A program made the position numbers and the translations under genes. The notes under the pieces are model-generated. The model was not told where the DNA came from, searched no databases, and saw nothing but the letters and a program-made list of their open reading frames with translations. Below, piece after piece: positions 38,065-46,495 of a stretch of DNA of 64,000 nucleotides. The stretch comes from Candidatus Methylomicrobium oryzae (GTDB taxonomy: Bacteria; Pseudomonadota; Gammaproteobacteria; Methylococcales; Methylomonadaceae): NCBI RefSeq assembly GCF_016745425.1, contig NZ_JAERVK010000005.1, positions 186,001-250,000 of the forward strand. Reading direction: 5' to 3'. Position 1 is the stretch's first letter. Each line of letters opens with the position of its first letter.

Positions 38065-38397
38065 ATGAACGCCATCGATCAATCATTCAATCGAATACCC
38101 TGTCATACGGACTGGCATCGTTACGACTCGCCCACGGTGATTCGCCGCCATGGCCGCAGTTTTTTGGAACGGGCCTGGAAACCGGAAGGGGCAGTCAAAA
38201 ACACCGCTAAATTATCAAAAAATCAGCTTCACAGTCTGGTCGAAAGCTATGGCGGTCACTGTGTGACGACAGCTGACTCCATTCTGCTGATCTTTGATGA
38301 CTATCACTGGACTCGCCGTTGTGATGCGCAACTCGTCAAGCTCGGTCAACCGACGCAGCGTTGGGGGTGCTACATCCAGTTGCACGGGGTGGGGTGA
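38065..38397 (+). CDS. Hypothetical protein between bet and exo
   Basis: A 110-residue protein with a strong AAGGAG box. It contains TDWHRYDSPTVIRRHGRSFL and VTTADSILLIFDDYHWTRR. No family recognised. Its TGA overlaps the exonuclease ATG (TGATG), so the two are translationally coupled and it may help the annealase-exonuclease pair. Basic and aromatic-rich N-terminus; no export signal. Confidence 0.65.
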   Translation: MNAIDQSFNRIPCHTDWHRYDSPTVIRRHGRSFLERAWKPEGAVKNTAKLSKNQLHSLVESYGGHCVTTADSILLIFDDYHWTRRCDAQLVKLGQPTQRWGCYIQLHGVG

Positions 38398-39398
38398 TGA
38401 AAGTCATCAATGTTTCGCAGCGCTCGCCCGAATGGCGGGTGTGGCGGTCACAAGGCATCAGCGCCAGTGAAGCGGCGATCATCATGAACCGCTCGCCGTA
38501 CAAGACGCCCTGGCTGCTCTGGGCGGAAAAGAAAGGACTCGTGCTGGAACAGCCGCTGGAAAATAATCCGTTGATTCGCCTGGGACTCGAATGTGAGCCG
38601 CACGCGCTGCAACGCTTTGAGGATACCCACGAGGTGCTGTTGTTGCCGCTCTGCGGGGAATCGGAGCGCTATCCTCTGATGCGGGCATCGTTTGATGGCT
38701 TGTCCGAAAGCCATGAGCCTGTGGAAGTGAAATGTCCGCATGAAAGCACTTTTCTGGATGTGCTGTTAAACCGCGAGCAATCGGCGGCCTATCAATTGTA
38801 TTGGTGCCAGGTGCAACAACAGCTCCTGGTCGCCGAAGCCGCACGCGGGTTTTTGTTTTTTTATCACCAGGGGCAAGATGTGGAGTTCGTGATCGAGCGT
38901 GACGAAGCCTTTCTCACGCAACTGATCGAAACGGCCATGGATTTCTGGTCGGCCGTCAAAACCGGACGGGAGCCGAAAAAAGATCCGGAACGCGATCTTT
39001 ATCTGCCCCAAGGGGATGATGAACAGCAGTGGCAACGATTGGCCGCTGACTATCGCCAGAATGCGGAGAAGATAGACGACATCAAGGCCCAGCTCAAAGC
39101 GATGGAGTTGCAGCAAGCCACGATCGAACACACGTTGGTCGGTTTGATGGGACCCTTCCTGGCGGCCGAGCACTCCGGATTGCGGATCAGCCGCTTTCAG
39201 GTGCAAGGGAACATTGATTACAAAGCGGTCCTTAACGCCATGCTGCCGGAGGTGACGGAATCGGCGCTGGAACCCTACCGGAAAAAACCCTCCGAGCGGG
39301 TTCGAATCACCTGCCGCGATGACGACGGCAAGCGCGCGGAAGTGCCTTTCGATGCGGAAGCGTTGAAAGACCTGGCGGGTGTCGATTACTGGTTCTGA
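38397..39398 (+). CDS. YqaJ/lambda-exonuclease-type recombination nuclease
   Basis: A 333-residue nuclease. RSPEWRVWRSQGISASEAAI is the typical start of the YqaJ domain; the catalytic residues appear as the D in MRASFDG and the E and K in VEVKCPHE, followed by AAYQLYWCQVQQQLLV. The enzyme degrades one strand of double-stranded ends so that Bet can anneal the other. The C-terminal 120 residues hold a coiled coil (KIDDIKAQLKAMELQQATIE) and a domain seen in other YqaJ proteins. The start overlaps the upstream stop. It corresponds to Exo of SXT/IncC elements. Confidence 0.9.
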   Translation: MKVINVSQRSPEWRVWRSQGISASEAAIIMNRSPYKTPWLLWAEKKGLVLEQPLENNPLIRLGLECEPHALQRFEDTHEVLLLPLCGESERYPLMRASFDGLSESHEPVEVKCPHESTFLDVLLNREQSAAYQLYWCQVQQQLLVAEAARGFLFFYHQGQDVEFVIERDEAFLTQLIETAMDFWSAVKTGREPKKDPERDLYLPQGDDEQQWQRLAADYRQNAEKIDDIKAQLKAMELQQATIEHTLVGLMGPFLAAEHSGLRISRFQVQGNIDYKAVLNAMLPEVTESALEPYRKKPSERVRITCRDDDGKRAEVPFDAEALKDLAGVDYWF

Positions 39399-39593
39399 AG
39401 GTTGTCTTTGATGGAACTGGACCCCTGCATGGCCTATTGGGCCTGTGGGGCGTCCTGATCCTTTAGCGAGGACCGGCATAGTCAAGAATGTCAGTCTGAT
39501 CGGCCAAGTTTCCTGGTTTTTCCTCTGATCTTGCGCGCCAAGAGTAGAGGAAAAGTCAGAACATTCAGGCGTTCCTTTCGGGGAACCCCGAAT

Positions 39594-39669
39594 CCGGCGC
39601 TTGCCGGCGTTCCGCTGTTGAGCGGCAGGAAAGGTCACCCTTTTCCTGTATCAGGTGCGTCAAGCCTGA
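39594..39669 (+). ncRNA. Four-hairpin structured leader element, copy C
   Basis: CCGGC/GCCGG (39594-39607), CCGCT/AGCGG (39612-39625), a long AGGAAAAG-like/CCTTTTCCT stem (39627-39647) and TCAGG/CCTGA around TGCGTCAAG (39651-39669). The last stem differs from copies A and B by paired G-C to A-T changes. It precedes a 71-residue gene by 74 bases. Confidence 0.65.
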
Positions 39670-39684
39670 TGTTGTCGTCCCGTC

Positions 39685-39718
39685 GGGGTTCATCGCCCCG
39701 CCGGGTCATGGTGGCCCC
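39685..39718 (+). promoter_or_regulatory. Nested leader hairpin L4
   Basis: Outer GGGG/CCCC stem with CAT/ATG pairing inside and a GCCCCGCCGGG centre. It precedes the AGGAGG of the 71-residue gene. Confidence 0.5.
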
Positions 39719-39743
39719 TTATTTTAATTAGAGGAGGTCCCTC

Positions 39744-39959
39744 ATGAACAAAGACTTTTGGAAAACCTTATATGCCTGGCTGGAAACGGCCAGTCTGGAA
39801 GAGATCAGGGTCAAACAGCAATGCGTGCGGCAACTGCTGGGTGAAAGCAGCGACCGCGACTTGAAAGCCGACATTCGCCGGATCTTGCGCTTTATGGACG
39901 AAGAGATGGTCGCCCGCGCCGAACTGGCAAACGTCATGCGCTTGTCCATGGCCCACTGA
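39744..39959 (+). CDS. Small hypothetical protein
   Basis: A 71-residue helical protein (FWKTLYAWLETASLEEIRVK, then DLKADIRRILRFMDEEMVAR). An excellent AGAGGAGG box and two structured leader elements upstream argue that it is real. No family recognised. It sits between the exonuclease and the CobS-like ATPase in the conserved backbone. Cytoplasmic by composition. Confidence 0.7.
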   Translation: MNKDFWKTLYAWLETASLEEIRVKQQCVRQLLGESSDRDLKADIRRILRFMDEEMVARAELANVMRLSMAH

Positions 39960-40024
39960 TCTCGATTTCTTTACCTTTACTCATCATTCATCCCCTGGAC
40001 TGCCAGGGAATCTACTAACCCGAA

Positions 40025-40060
40025 GGGGACACAGCGCCCTTCGGGGCATGGTGTGTCTCC
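40025..40060 (+). promoter_or_regulatory. Nested leader hairpin L5 (cobS-like gene)
   Basis: GGGGACACA pairs with TGTGTCTCC around CGCCC/GGGGC. A second small inverted pair, CGGGTTTCAACCC, lies between it and the AAGGAG box. Confidence 0.65.
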
Positions 40061-40096
40061 GGTTTCGGGTTTCAACCCAAATTTAAGGAGTTCACC

Positions 40097-41038
40097 ATGA
40101 TGCAACAGTATTCCATTGCCGACACCTTCGGCATTCCTGCGCCCGCTTCAATGAAAGTGGAAGGTTTTAGCCCGGCGCACAATCCGTATGTACCGATCAA
40201 AAAGTCCTATGTGTTTCGCAAGGATCATCTGCGCGATGTCCTGGCGTTTCTGGGCTCGGCCAATGGCGATGGCTTGTATCTGACCGGTCCCACCGGCTCG
40301 GGTAAAACCTCGCTCTTGGAACAAGTGGCCGCCCGGCTGCATTGGGGCGTCCATTCCGTCACCGGCCATGGACGCCTGGAACTCAACGATTTGCTCGGCC
40401 AATACATGCTGGCCGATGGCGGCGCCATGAAATGGATCGACGGTCCGTTGACACTGGCGGTTCGTCTCGGGCACATCTTGTTGATCAATGAAATCGATGC
40501 GGTCGACCCCGCCGAATTGATCGGTTTGAACGAAGTCGTTGAAGGCAAGCCATTGACGATTCCGCAGACCGGGGACGTGATCCTGCCGCATCCCAAGTTT
40601 CGGCTGGTCGCCACCGGCAATAGCCAGGGTGCGGGCGATCCGTCGGGTTTGTATCAGGGTGTATTGAGACAGAACCTGGCCTTTCTGGACCGGTTCCGTT
40701 TGATGGAAGTGGGGTATCCCGAGCCCGAAGACGAAATGAAACTCCTGGCCGACGTCGTGCCGAGCATGCCGGAAACGCTGCGCGAAAGCATGATCAAAGT
40801 CGCCAATCAGATCCGCAAGGTCTTCATGGGCGGTCAGGATGGCGCCGGGATGTTGTCGGTCACGCTGTCGACCCGCGGTTTAGTGCGGTGGGCGACACTG
40901 GTAGCGACCTTTAAAAGCGCCCCCAATGCCTTGGCCTATTCCTTGGACAGGGCCTTGACCCTCAGGGCGGAAGCGTCGGAACGCGAAGCGATTCATCGCA
41001 TCGCCAAGGACGTGTTCGGCGATGACTGGCAGGTGTAG
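40097..41038 (+). CDS. MoxR/CobS-like AAA+ ATPase
   Basis: A 313-residue AAA+ protein. Walker A is GPTGSGKTS (about residues 74-82), Walker B is ILLINEIDAVDP, and sensor 1 lies in FRLVATGNSQGAGD. The class matches CbbQ/NorQ/CobS of the MoxR clade, which remodel a VWA-domain partner. The partner is present: DUF3150 and CobT-like VWA genes follow. SXT and IncC elements carry the same pair, named cobS and cobT by similarity to cobalt chelatase subunits, yet no cobalamin gene is nearby. Its true function on the element is unknown. The start has AAGGAG seven bases upstream; a second ATG follows directly. Confidence 0.9.
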   Translation: MMQQYSIADTFGIPAPASMKVEGFSPAHNPYVPIKKSYVFRKDHLRDVLAFLGSANGDGLYLTGPTGSGKTSLLEQVAARLHWGVHSVTGHGRLELNDLLGQYMLADGGAMKWIDGPLTLAVRLGHILLINEIDAVDPAELIGLNEVVEGKPLTIPQTGDVILPHPKFRLVATGNSQGAGDPSGLYQGVLRQNLAFLDRFRLMEVGYPEPEDEMKLLADVVPSMPETLRESMIKVANQIRKVFMGGQDGAGMLSVTLSTRGLVRWATLVATFKSAPNALAYSLDRALTLRAEASEREAIHRIAKDVFGDDWQV

Positions 41039-41040
41039 TC

Positions 41041-41769
41041 ATGGCAGCGTGGCGTTTATACCGTTATCGCCACAGCGATGGCCGCTCGAAAGACTGGGCG
41101 GTCAGCGCGAATGCGGACGGTACGATCACGACTCGTTGGGGTAGAACCGCCCCGCGTTTGTCTGCGGTGAGTACCCGTAAGGGTGTGAGCCAATTCGATA
41201 TCGAAAAGCAAAAACAGGCCAAAGGCTATGTATTCGTCGCCGAGGTGGAGATCGACAGCGAAGGACACGTGCTTTTTCCTGATCCAGCCCAGTCTGATCC
41301 GCCGCCTACTTTGGGCGGAGCCTTGTATTGGCATATCGATTGCCGGGCCAGTCAGGAAACCTGCTTGGCCTTGGCCAGCGAAATCAGGCGTTTGATCGAT
41401 GCGATTCAATCCTTGCCGGACTATGCCGCGATGCCCCATCCCATCCGGGAAGGCTGGCAGCAATTGAGCGGTCTGGCACTGAGCGCCGAGCCGTTTTCGC
41501 AGAGCGGCCAGATCAAACCCGGCCATGGCGTCCTGCCCTGGCTGTTCTTGATGACGTTGAAACAGCAGGGCTTTGCCGGCGTTGAGATCGGTATCGCCAC
41601 GGAAAACAACCGCGAGGTTTCCGCCGATCTGAAGGCTGAACAGGACGTGTTGGATTTTTTCGGCACGAATCTCGACCAAATCAGAGCAACGGCTGAAATG
41701 TTAGGTTTACTGAAGCCCCGGTTGAATCTGGCCTCGGTGTTGTCCGATACAGACGATCGTTGGTTTTAG
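41041..41769 (+). CDS. WGR-like domain protein
   Basis: A 242-residue protein two bases after the ATPase stop. The first 80 residues are WGR-like: WRLYRYRHSDGRSKDWAVSA, TITTRWGRTAP with an intact WGR triplet, then a helix ending QKQAKGYVFVAEV. The remaining 150 residues are helical and unassigned. WGR domains often bind nucleic acid. Placement between the CobS-like ATPase and DUF3150 suggests it is a substrate-recognition or DNA-binding part of the same machine; this is inference. Confidence 0.75.
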   Translation: MAAWRLYRYRHSDGRSKDWAVSANADGTITTRWGRTAPRLSAVSTRKGVSQFDIEKQKQAKGYVFVAEVEIDSEGHVLFPDPAQSDPPPTLGGALYWHIDCRASQETCLALASEIRRLIDAIQSLPDYAAMPHPIREGWQQLSGLALSAEPFSQSGQIKPGHGVLPWLFLMTLKQQGFAGVEIGIATENNREVSADLKAEQDVLDFFGTNLDQIRATAEMLGLLKPRLNLASVLSDTDDRWF

Positions 41770-41804
41770 AAAGTTATTCCCGTTCATTTTTATTTAACCC
41801 GGAA

Positions 41805-41839
41805 GGGGCGTGTCTGCCCATCCGGGCCGGCTGCGCCTC
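41805..41839 (+). promoter_or_regulatory. Nested leader hairpin L6 (DUF3150 gene)
   Basis: GGGGCG pairs with CGCCTC around GCCCATCCGGGC. AAGGAGG follows before the ATG. Confidence 0.62.
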
Positions 41840-41859
41840 TTTCTCCCAAGGAGGTTCTT

Positions 41860-43212
41860 ATGACTCAAGCAGCCACTATCATTTTAGACCGTGTCGTGTT
41901 GGTGAAAGTCGAAGCCAACATTTACGGCGCCCGCAAAAAACTGAAAAAGGAAGACCTGGTGCTCGCCGACGGCAGTAAATTGCCGCCCGAGGATTTAGCC
42001 AGTCTGGGTTCCAAGCGTTTGCTCGATCCGGACAGGTTGACGGTGTTCAACCGCCTGAAAAAGGAAGCCGAACGCATCTGTTTGCGGGTCGGTACCCGGT
42101 TTTTAGGCGGTTTTGCGATTCCCTGCGAATCGGCTGCCGGCATTACCCTCGAGCTCGAACGGATTGCCCAGGACTTTGCCAGCGCCAAAGCGGAGTTTTT
42201 GGCCGGCTACGATGCCGCGGTGACGGACTGGGTGGTTCGCCATCCGGAATTTGCCGGCATTATCGAGCAAGCGGTGGATTCGGTGGAGTTCGTCTCGACG
42301 CGTTTGTCGTTTGACTTTTTGATCGTTACGGTCGGCGTGCCGGATACGTTGCCAGCGGAAGACATTGCACGCCTGGAAACCAAAATCGGTTCCTTGAGCG
42401 AGCAGATGTTCTATGAAATCTCGGTAGAAGCCAATCACTTGATCGAGCAATCGCTATTGGGTAAGGATCAGGTCACGCGCAATGCGCTCCGGCCGATTCG
42501 CCGCATGCGTGACAAGCTCGATGGTTTGGGCTTTCTCGATTATCGGGTGGCGCCCGTGGTCGGCACCATCGATGCGCTATTGGCCAGGATTCCTGACAAA
42601 GGCGCGATTACCGGCAGTATCCTGCAAGAGATTCTCGCCACCGCCATGCTGTTGGCCGATCCGGACAAAACCCGGCGCCACGGCGAAGGGCTGCTGGCCG
42701 AGCAAGGTCATGTGATGGACGATGACGGCCGGGAAGTGGATGATGATCTTGTGGAACCCCCTGATTTGCTGACAACGGCGGATCAGTCTTTACCGCTGCC
42801 GCTTTTATCACCGCCAGTTCTGTCTGACTGTGACATCGGCGTGCCTTACGGACAAGATGAGCCATCCACCGCGGTCGAGACCCAGAAAGGTGGGGTTATT
42901 ACCATCGCTGCCCGAGAAAGTACCGAGCCCAGTCCGGACAGCGATCTGTTTTCCGGGTTGTTCGATGGCATTTTCGAGGACGAGGGGGCAGGGGATATGG
43001 AACAGGGTGATCGCCGAACGGAGAGTTGGGATGAACTCACCCGGATGGCCGAAAGCATTGGCCAGGCGTCAAACTCCACTGCTCTGGCGGACGTAACCAT
43101 CGAGGCATCCAATCCGGACGCGTCACCAGTGTCTAACGCCGAACCGGAAACGGTGATGACGGTAGACGATGACAATGATGAGACGGGTACAGACCCCGAT
43201 TATTGGTTTTAA
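41860..43212 (+). CDS. DUF3150 protein
   Basis: A 450-residue protein. The N-terminal 300 residues match what I know of DUF3150: LVKVEANIYGARKKLKKEDL, FNRLKKEAERICLRVGTRFL and GFAIPCESAAG. The C-terminal 150 residues are acidic, Ser/Thr-rich and probably disordered, ending in DPDYWF; the WGR protein ends in DDRWF and the exonuclease in VDYWF, a shared aromatic tail. DUF3150 genes commonly sit between MoxR-type ATPase and VWA genes, as here. Likely a scaffold or adaptor of that complex. Confidence 0.8.
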   Translation: MTQAATIILDRVVLVKVEANIYGARKKLKKEDLVLADGSKLPPEDLASLGSKRLLDPDRLTVFNRLKKEAERICLRVGTRFLGGFAIPCESAAGITLELERIAQDFASAKAEFLAGYDAAVTDWVVRHPEFAGIIEQAVDSVEFVSTRLSFDFLIVTVGVPDTLPAEDIARLETKIGSLSEQMFYEISVEANHLIEQSLLGKDQVTRNALRPIRRMRDKLDGLGFLDYRVAPVVGTIDALLARIPDKGAITGSILQEILATAMLLADPDKTRRHGEGLLAEQGHVMDDDGREVDDDLVEPPDLLTTADQSLPLPLLSPPVLSDCDIGVPYGQDEPSTAVETQKGGVITIAARESTEPSPDSDLFSGLFDGIFEDEGAGDMEQGDRRTESWDELTRMAESIGQASNSTALADVTIEASNPDASPVSNAEPETVMTVDDDNDETGTDPDYWF

Positions 43213-43242
43213 CGGATAGCATTCATTTATTTGATACCCAAC

Positions 43243-43282
43243 GGGGCAGTTCATCGTCCCTTTTGGGGCGGTGGCTTGCCCC
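43243..43282 (+). promoter_or_regulatory. Nested leader hairpin L7 (cobT-like gene)
   Basis: GGGGCA pairs with TGCCCC, with an inner CCC/GGG stem around TTTT. AGGAG lies between it and the ATG. Confidence 0.62.
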
Positions 43283-43301
43283 TCATTTTTAGGAGCAAGC
43301 C

Positions 43302-45086
43302 ATGAGAGATAACACCTTACACCATGCTTTTCCGATTGTGGCGGCCGCCATCGGTAACCGCTTCGGCATCCAGGTCAAAGTCGGCGGCGATCAAGCCTAT
43401 ACCGATGGCAAGCTGATTCAATTGCCGGCTTACAACGGCAACGATCCCGATTATCAGGATTATGCCTGGGGATTGTTGGCACACGAAGCCGCGCATCTTC
43501 GCTATTCCGACTTCACCCTGGCCTATGGGCCGTCGGTATTACGGCGCCGGCTGTGTGGCGCCATCGAAGATGTCCGCATCGAATACGAACTGGCGAAGGA
43601 CTTTCCCGGTACCCAGCTCACCCTGCGTACCGTGATCGAAAAAATGATCGCGAGCGGTGGCTTTGTCGCCGCTACTCAGGACGATCACCCAGCCAACGTG
43701 TTGTACGGCTATATGCTGAAAAGCCTGAGGGCTCGCGTGCTCGGTCAGACGGCTCTGGATCCCTTGGTCGAAATCAGCGAGCAGGTGCTGAAATCGCTTT
43801 TTCCGGCCGGTGCGGTGATACGACTGAAAGGGCTGTTATCCGAAGTCCCGGACAGCCTGACATCGGAAACCGATTGCCTGCATCTGGCGGATCGCATCCT
43901 GACCCTAATTGAACAGGAATGTGAGAATCCCGCACAGGAAGACACGCAGCAACAGCAAAACCAAGCGGCTCAGGGAGATGCCGATACCGAAGCGAGCGGT
44001 AGCAAAGGCGATATTGAGTCTGACGATGATCACGATCGTTCGGGTACAAACACGGACGATACCGACTCTACACAGGCTTCGTCTGGCCCAGACGAAGCCG
44101 CCGATCGCGATGATACGGCCGGCAGGGATCTCATGCCAAGCCAGATGTCTGACAAGGAATTGGCCGGGCAGGAAGACGGACCGGACTACCAGTCTTTGAT
44201 GGCAACGCTGCAATCGGCCTCAGAGGCAGATTTCGACCGCGACGTGTTTGATGTGGTCAAGTCCACTTTGGCGCTGGACGATCGGGATGCGCCTGAGACA
44301 GTGATGCCGGTCGGGCTTAAGCCACTGGGCAATGTAGCGGCAGGCCTGAGTCTGCTCAATCAGGTACAAAGCGAATCGGTGAAAATCCGTGCCGCCTTGC
44401 AAGGCTGGGTACAATCGCAAAGCCTCACTCGAAGCCATCCCGCAGGCCGGGGCCGGCGCGTGATCGGCCGGCGGCTTCCTCAACTCGCATTGGGCGATCC
44501 CCGGGTATTTGCGCGGCGTGTGGTCAAACCCGCACCGAATACCGCCATCCATCTGCTGCTGGACAAGTCCGAGAGCATGGATGAACCGGTGTTGGGCGAT
44601 AAGCATCAGTCGGTGGCAAACCGGTTATCGATCGCCTTGGAAGCGTCCATGGCATTGGCCCTGGCATTCGAGGGCATAGCCGGGGTTAATCCGGGCATGA
44701 CGGCTTTTCCCGGGAGGGATGACACCTCGGTGTTTCGTCTGCTGGAACACGGCGAACGCGTTCGCGCCCATTCGGCGGCGTTTTCGTTACGAGCCGGCGG
44801 CACGACGCCGATGACGGAAGCCGCCTGGTTTGCCGCCGCGGCGTTGCTCCGTTGCCGGGAACCGCGCAAGGTGTTGCTGGTGATGACCGACGGTCAGCCC
44901 AACGACATCCTGAGCACGCTGGAGATCTTGCAGCGGTGCCGTCATAGCGGGATTGAGACCGTGGGTGTGGGCTTGGGCATCGATGTCGGTCATCTGTTTC
45001 CGGTGGCGATCACGATTAACGAACTGAGGGAACTCAGAACGCAATTGTTCGCGCTGTCGAAAGTGGTGCTGTTAGCAGCGGCCTAA
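43302..45086 (+). CDS. CobT-like VWA-domain protein
   Basis: A 594-residue protein. Near the N-terminus is GLLAHEAAHLRYSDF, a zinc-protease-like HExxH found in CobT-type proteins. The centre (about 205-290) is acidic and low in complexity. The C-terminal 220 residues form a VWA domain with MIDAS parts DKSESM, GGTTPM and MTDGQPND. VWA proteins of this class are remodelled by MoxR-type ATPases such as the CobS-like protein upstream. Whether HExxH is catalytic is unknown. Homologues occur on SXT/IncC elements at the same place. Confidence 0.87.
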   Translation: MRDNTLHHAFPIVAAAIGNRFGIQVKVGGDQAYTDGKLIQLPAYNGNDPDYQDYAWGLLAHEAAHLRYSDFTLAYGPSVLRRRLCGAIEDVRIEYELAKDFPGTQLTLRTVIEKMIASGGFVAATQDDHPANVLYGYMLKSLRARVLGQTALDPLVEISEQVLKSLFPAGAVIRLKGLLSEVPDSLTSETDCLHLADRILTLIEQECENPAQEDTQQQQNQAAQGDADTEASGSKGDIESDDDHDRSGTNTDDTDSTQASSGPDEAADRDDTAGRDLMPSQMSDKELAGQEDGPDYQSLMATLQSASEADFDRDVFDVVKSTLALDDRDAPETVMPVGLKPLGNVAAGLSLLNQVQSESVKIRAALQGWVQSQSLTRSHPAGRGRRVIGRRLPQLALGDPRVFARRVVKPAPNTAIHLLLDKSESMDEPVLGDKHQSVANRLSIALEASMALALAFEGIAGVNPGMTAFPGRDDTSVFRLLEHGERVRAHSAAFSLRAGGTTPMTEAAWFAAAALLRCREPRKVLLVMTDGQPNDILSTLEILQRCRHSGIETVGVGLGIDVGHLFPVAITINELRELRTQLFALSKVVLLAAA

Positions 45087-45242
45087 ATACCAAACAGTTA
45101 TCCGTAGCCCAATCCCTGAGCAGATGCAAAGGGATTGTGGCTATGGGTAGCCGATTGGCCAGTGCCTTTTTCCCATGCTCTTGCACAGAATGAGAGCATC
45201 GGAAAACCATCAACTTCATGCATTCATTTACGAATGCTGAAT

Positions 45243-45315
45243 CCGGCGTTGGCCGGCGTGCCGTCTACAGGCGGCGCATAGTCTCATCTATGCGGGTCGG
45301 GTGCGTTAAGCCCGA
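45243..45315 (+). ncRNA. Four-hairpin structured leader element, copy B
   Basis: CCGGC/GCCGG (45243-45256), CCGTCT/AGGCGG with one G-U (45261-45274), GCATAG/CTATGC (45276-45293) and TCGGG/CCCGA around TGCGTTAAG (45297-45315). The third stem has no bases in common with copies A or C yet pairs perfectly. It lies 122 bases before the membrane-protein gene. Confidence 0.68.
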
Positions 45316-45354
45316 TGTTCAAGCGCATTTTGCAACCACAAGCTGTATTCCACT

Positions 45355-45393
45355 CAACCCCGCTTCGGGCGATCATCGCCCTCGGGGCGACGG
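45355..45393 (+). promoter_or_regulatory. Nested leader hairpin L8
   Basis: GGGCGAT/ATCGCCC-type pairing flanked by CCCCG and CGGGG. It precedes the 178-residue membrane-protein gene. Confidence 0.5.
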
Positions 45394-45437
45394 TTCATTC
45401 GAAGACAGGTGTTTAACAAGCAAACAGGAGACCTTCA

Positions 45438-45974
45438 ATGAACTTTATCTTTGGCATCATCATCGTGGCAATGTTCATAATCGCGCTGCGGGTGATCTGG
45501 GCCACGGCCTTTCAGCTACTCGTGATCGTTAAAAACGGTTTATCCGCCCTCCGGCGCCACACGGCGCAATGGTCGGCCCGAAAGGCCGTGCCGGTCATCA
45601 TGCCTCGCATCAGCCAAGCGGTCGATTGGGAGACGATGTCGGAAACGGTGCGCCGGGAAATACAACGGCGCAACAGCAGCTCGGGCAATGAACTGGATCG
45701 GTTGGAGCTGCAATATCAAGCCAAACAGAAAACCATCAAGTTGTATGAGGCGGAAATTGAAATCGCCAAGCTGGAGCGGGAATTACACAAGATCAAACCG
45801 GTGGACGTGAGTCCCGAACCGGAAGCCAAAAAACGCCGCAAGGCTAAAACCCAGCCGGCTCAAGCGGCCACCGATGCCCCTTCATCCAAAACCGCCCAGC
45901 AGGTTTTTCAACTCCGGGAAGCATTGAAGGGTGGCGGAACGACGCCACCTAATAATCAGCCCGCCCGCCATTGA
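45438..45974 (+). CDS. Small membrane-anchored coiled-coil protein
   Basis: A 178-residue protein. Residues 2-32 (FIFGIIIVAMFIIALRVIWA and on) form one membrane anchor, followed by a basic stretch. Residues 75-115 are a coiled coil (YQAKQKTIKLYEAEIEIAKL). The C-terminal 50 residues are Lys/Ala/Pro-rich and likely disordered. No family recognised. It overlaps the end of the convergent gene by 26 bases. Backbone location suggests an accessory role in conjugation or maintenance. Confidence 0.68.
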   Translation: MNFIFGIIIVAMFIIALRVIWATAFQLLVIVKNGLSALRRHTAQWSARKAVPVIMPRISQAVDWETMSETVRREIQRRNSSSGNELDRLELQYQAKQKTIKLYEAEIEIAKLERELHKIKPVDVSPEPEAKKRRKAKTQPAQAATDAPSSKTAQQVFQLREALKGGGTTPPNNQPARH

Positions 45975-46329
45975 ATACCTGCAAGGGTGCGCCGGTTCGC
46001 GTGTTAGCCGCGCGAACCGGGCTATCGAGGGTAGGGGAGTCAGCGCTAAAGACCCAACTGCCTTCCGGCAACAGCGATAACAGGTCGTTCTGTGTCTCGC
46101 GCCTGAGTTGCCGGATTCGACATAAAAAGGGCCAGGCTTGCTCCGGGTTGTCAATTCGGCTCAACACTTCGGCTTCTACCGCATCGAGTTTTTTGAAAAT
46201 GTGCTCGCACTGTTGAACGGTTTTGAGTCGCTCATCGACCGGAATTGCCATCGGTTTAGGCGGCTGATGTCGAGTCTCCGTCCGGTTCGGACTGAGGAAA
46301 TCAAAAATGCGCAAAATCGGCTCAAACAT
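45949..46329 (-). CDS. Hypothetical protein on the opposite strand
   Basis: A 126-residue protein that interrupts the plus-strand run. It contains VQQCEHIFKKLDAVEAEVLS and FLCRIRQLRRETQNDLLSLL, a helical pattern, and is not a mirror of a plus-strand gene over most of its length. The ribosome binding site is weak (ACGGGA). Not recognised. It converges on the preceding gene with overlapping stops. Confidence 0.5.
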   Translation of the reverse strand: MFEPILRIFDFLSPNRTETRHQPPKPMAIPVDERLKTVQQCEHIFKKLDAVEAEVLSRIDNPEQAWPFLCRIRQLRRETQNDLLSLLPEGSWVFSADSPTLDSPVRAANTRTGAPLQVFNGGRADY

Positions 46330-46440
46330 GGCTTATTTCCCGTTAATTCGTGAAAGATAGCTACCATAATCCGTTTTTTATGCAAAATCAAGCGGGCTGG
46401 GCAGGCTGTTTTTGGTCTTGTCCGCTTCAATTATCCGGCT

Positions 46441-46470
46441 GGAACAGCCATCCATGACGGATGGGTTTCC
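46441..46470 (+). promoter_or_regulatory. Nested leader hairpin L9
   Basis: GGAA/TTCC outer and CCATCC/GGATGG inner stems around ATGAC. The next gene's GGAG box follows. Confidence 0.58.
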
Positions 46471-46495
46471 TGCCACATTCTGTTGGAGATCCCTC

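Larger units (their letters stand above)
39399..39743. other. Structured intergenic region
   Basis: 345 bases without a gene. The first half has no clear signal; an inverted pair TTCGGGGAACCCCGAA (39578-39593) precedes element copy C and leader L4. The ribosome binding site AGAGGAGG is at its end. Confidence 0.55.
45087..45437. other. Structured intergenic region
   Basis: 351 bases without a gene. It holds the four-hairpin element copy B, leader L8 and the AGGAG box of the next gene. The first 150 bases show no clear signal. Confidence 0.6.

Noticed and set aside
38766-39638. Minus-strand open frame of 290 codons opposite the exonuclease
   Set aside because: Opposite the YqaJ exonuclease with catalytic motifs; it also runs through the structured leader copy C.
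40097-45086. CobS/CobT-like pair as cobalamin biosynthesis genes
   Set aside because: No other cobalamin gene is nearby, and the pair is typical of conjugative elements; similarity is to the ATPase and VWA folds only.
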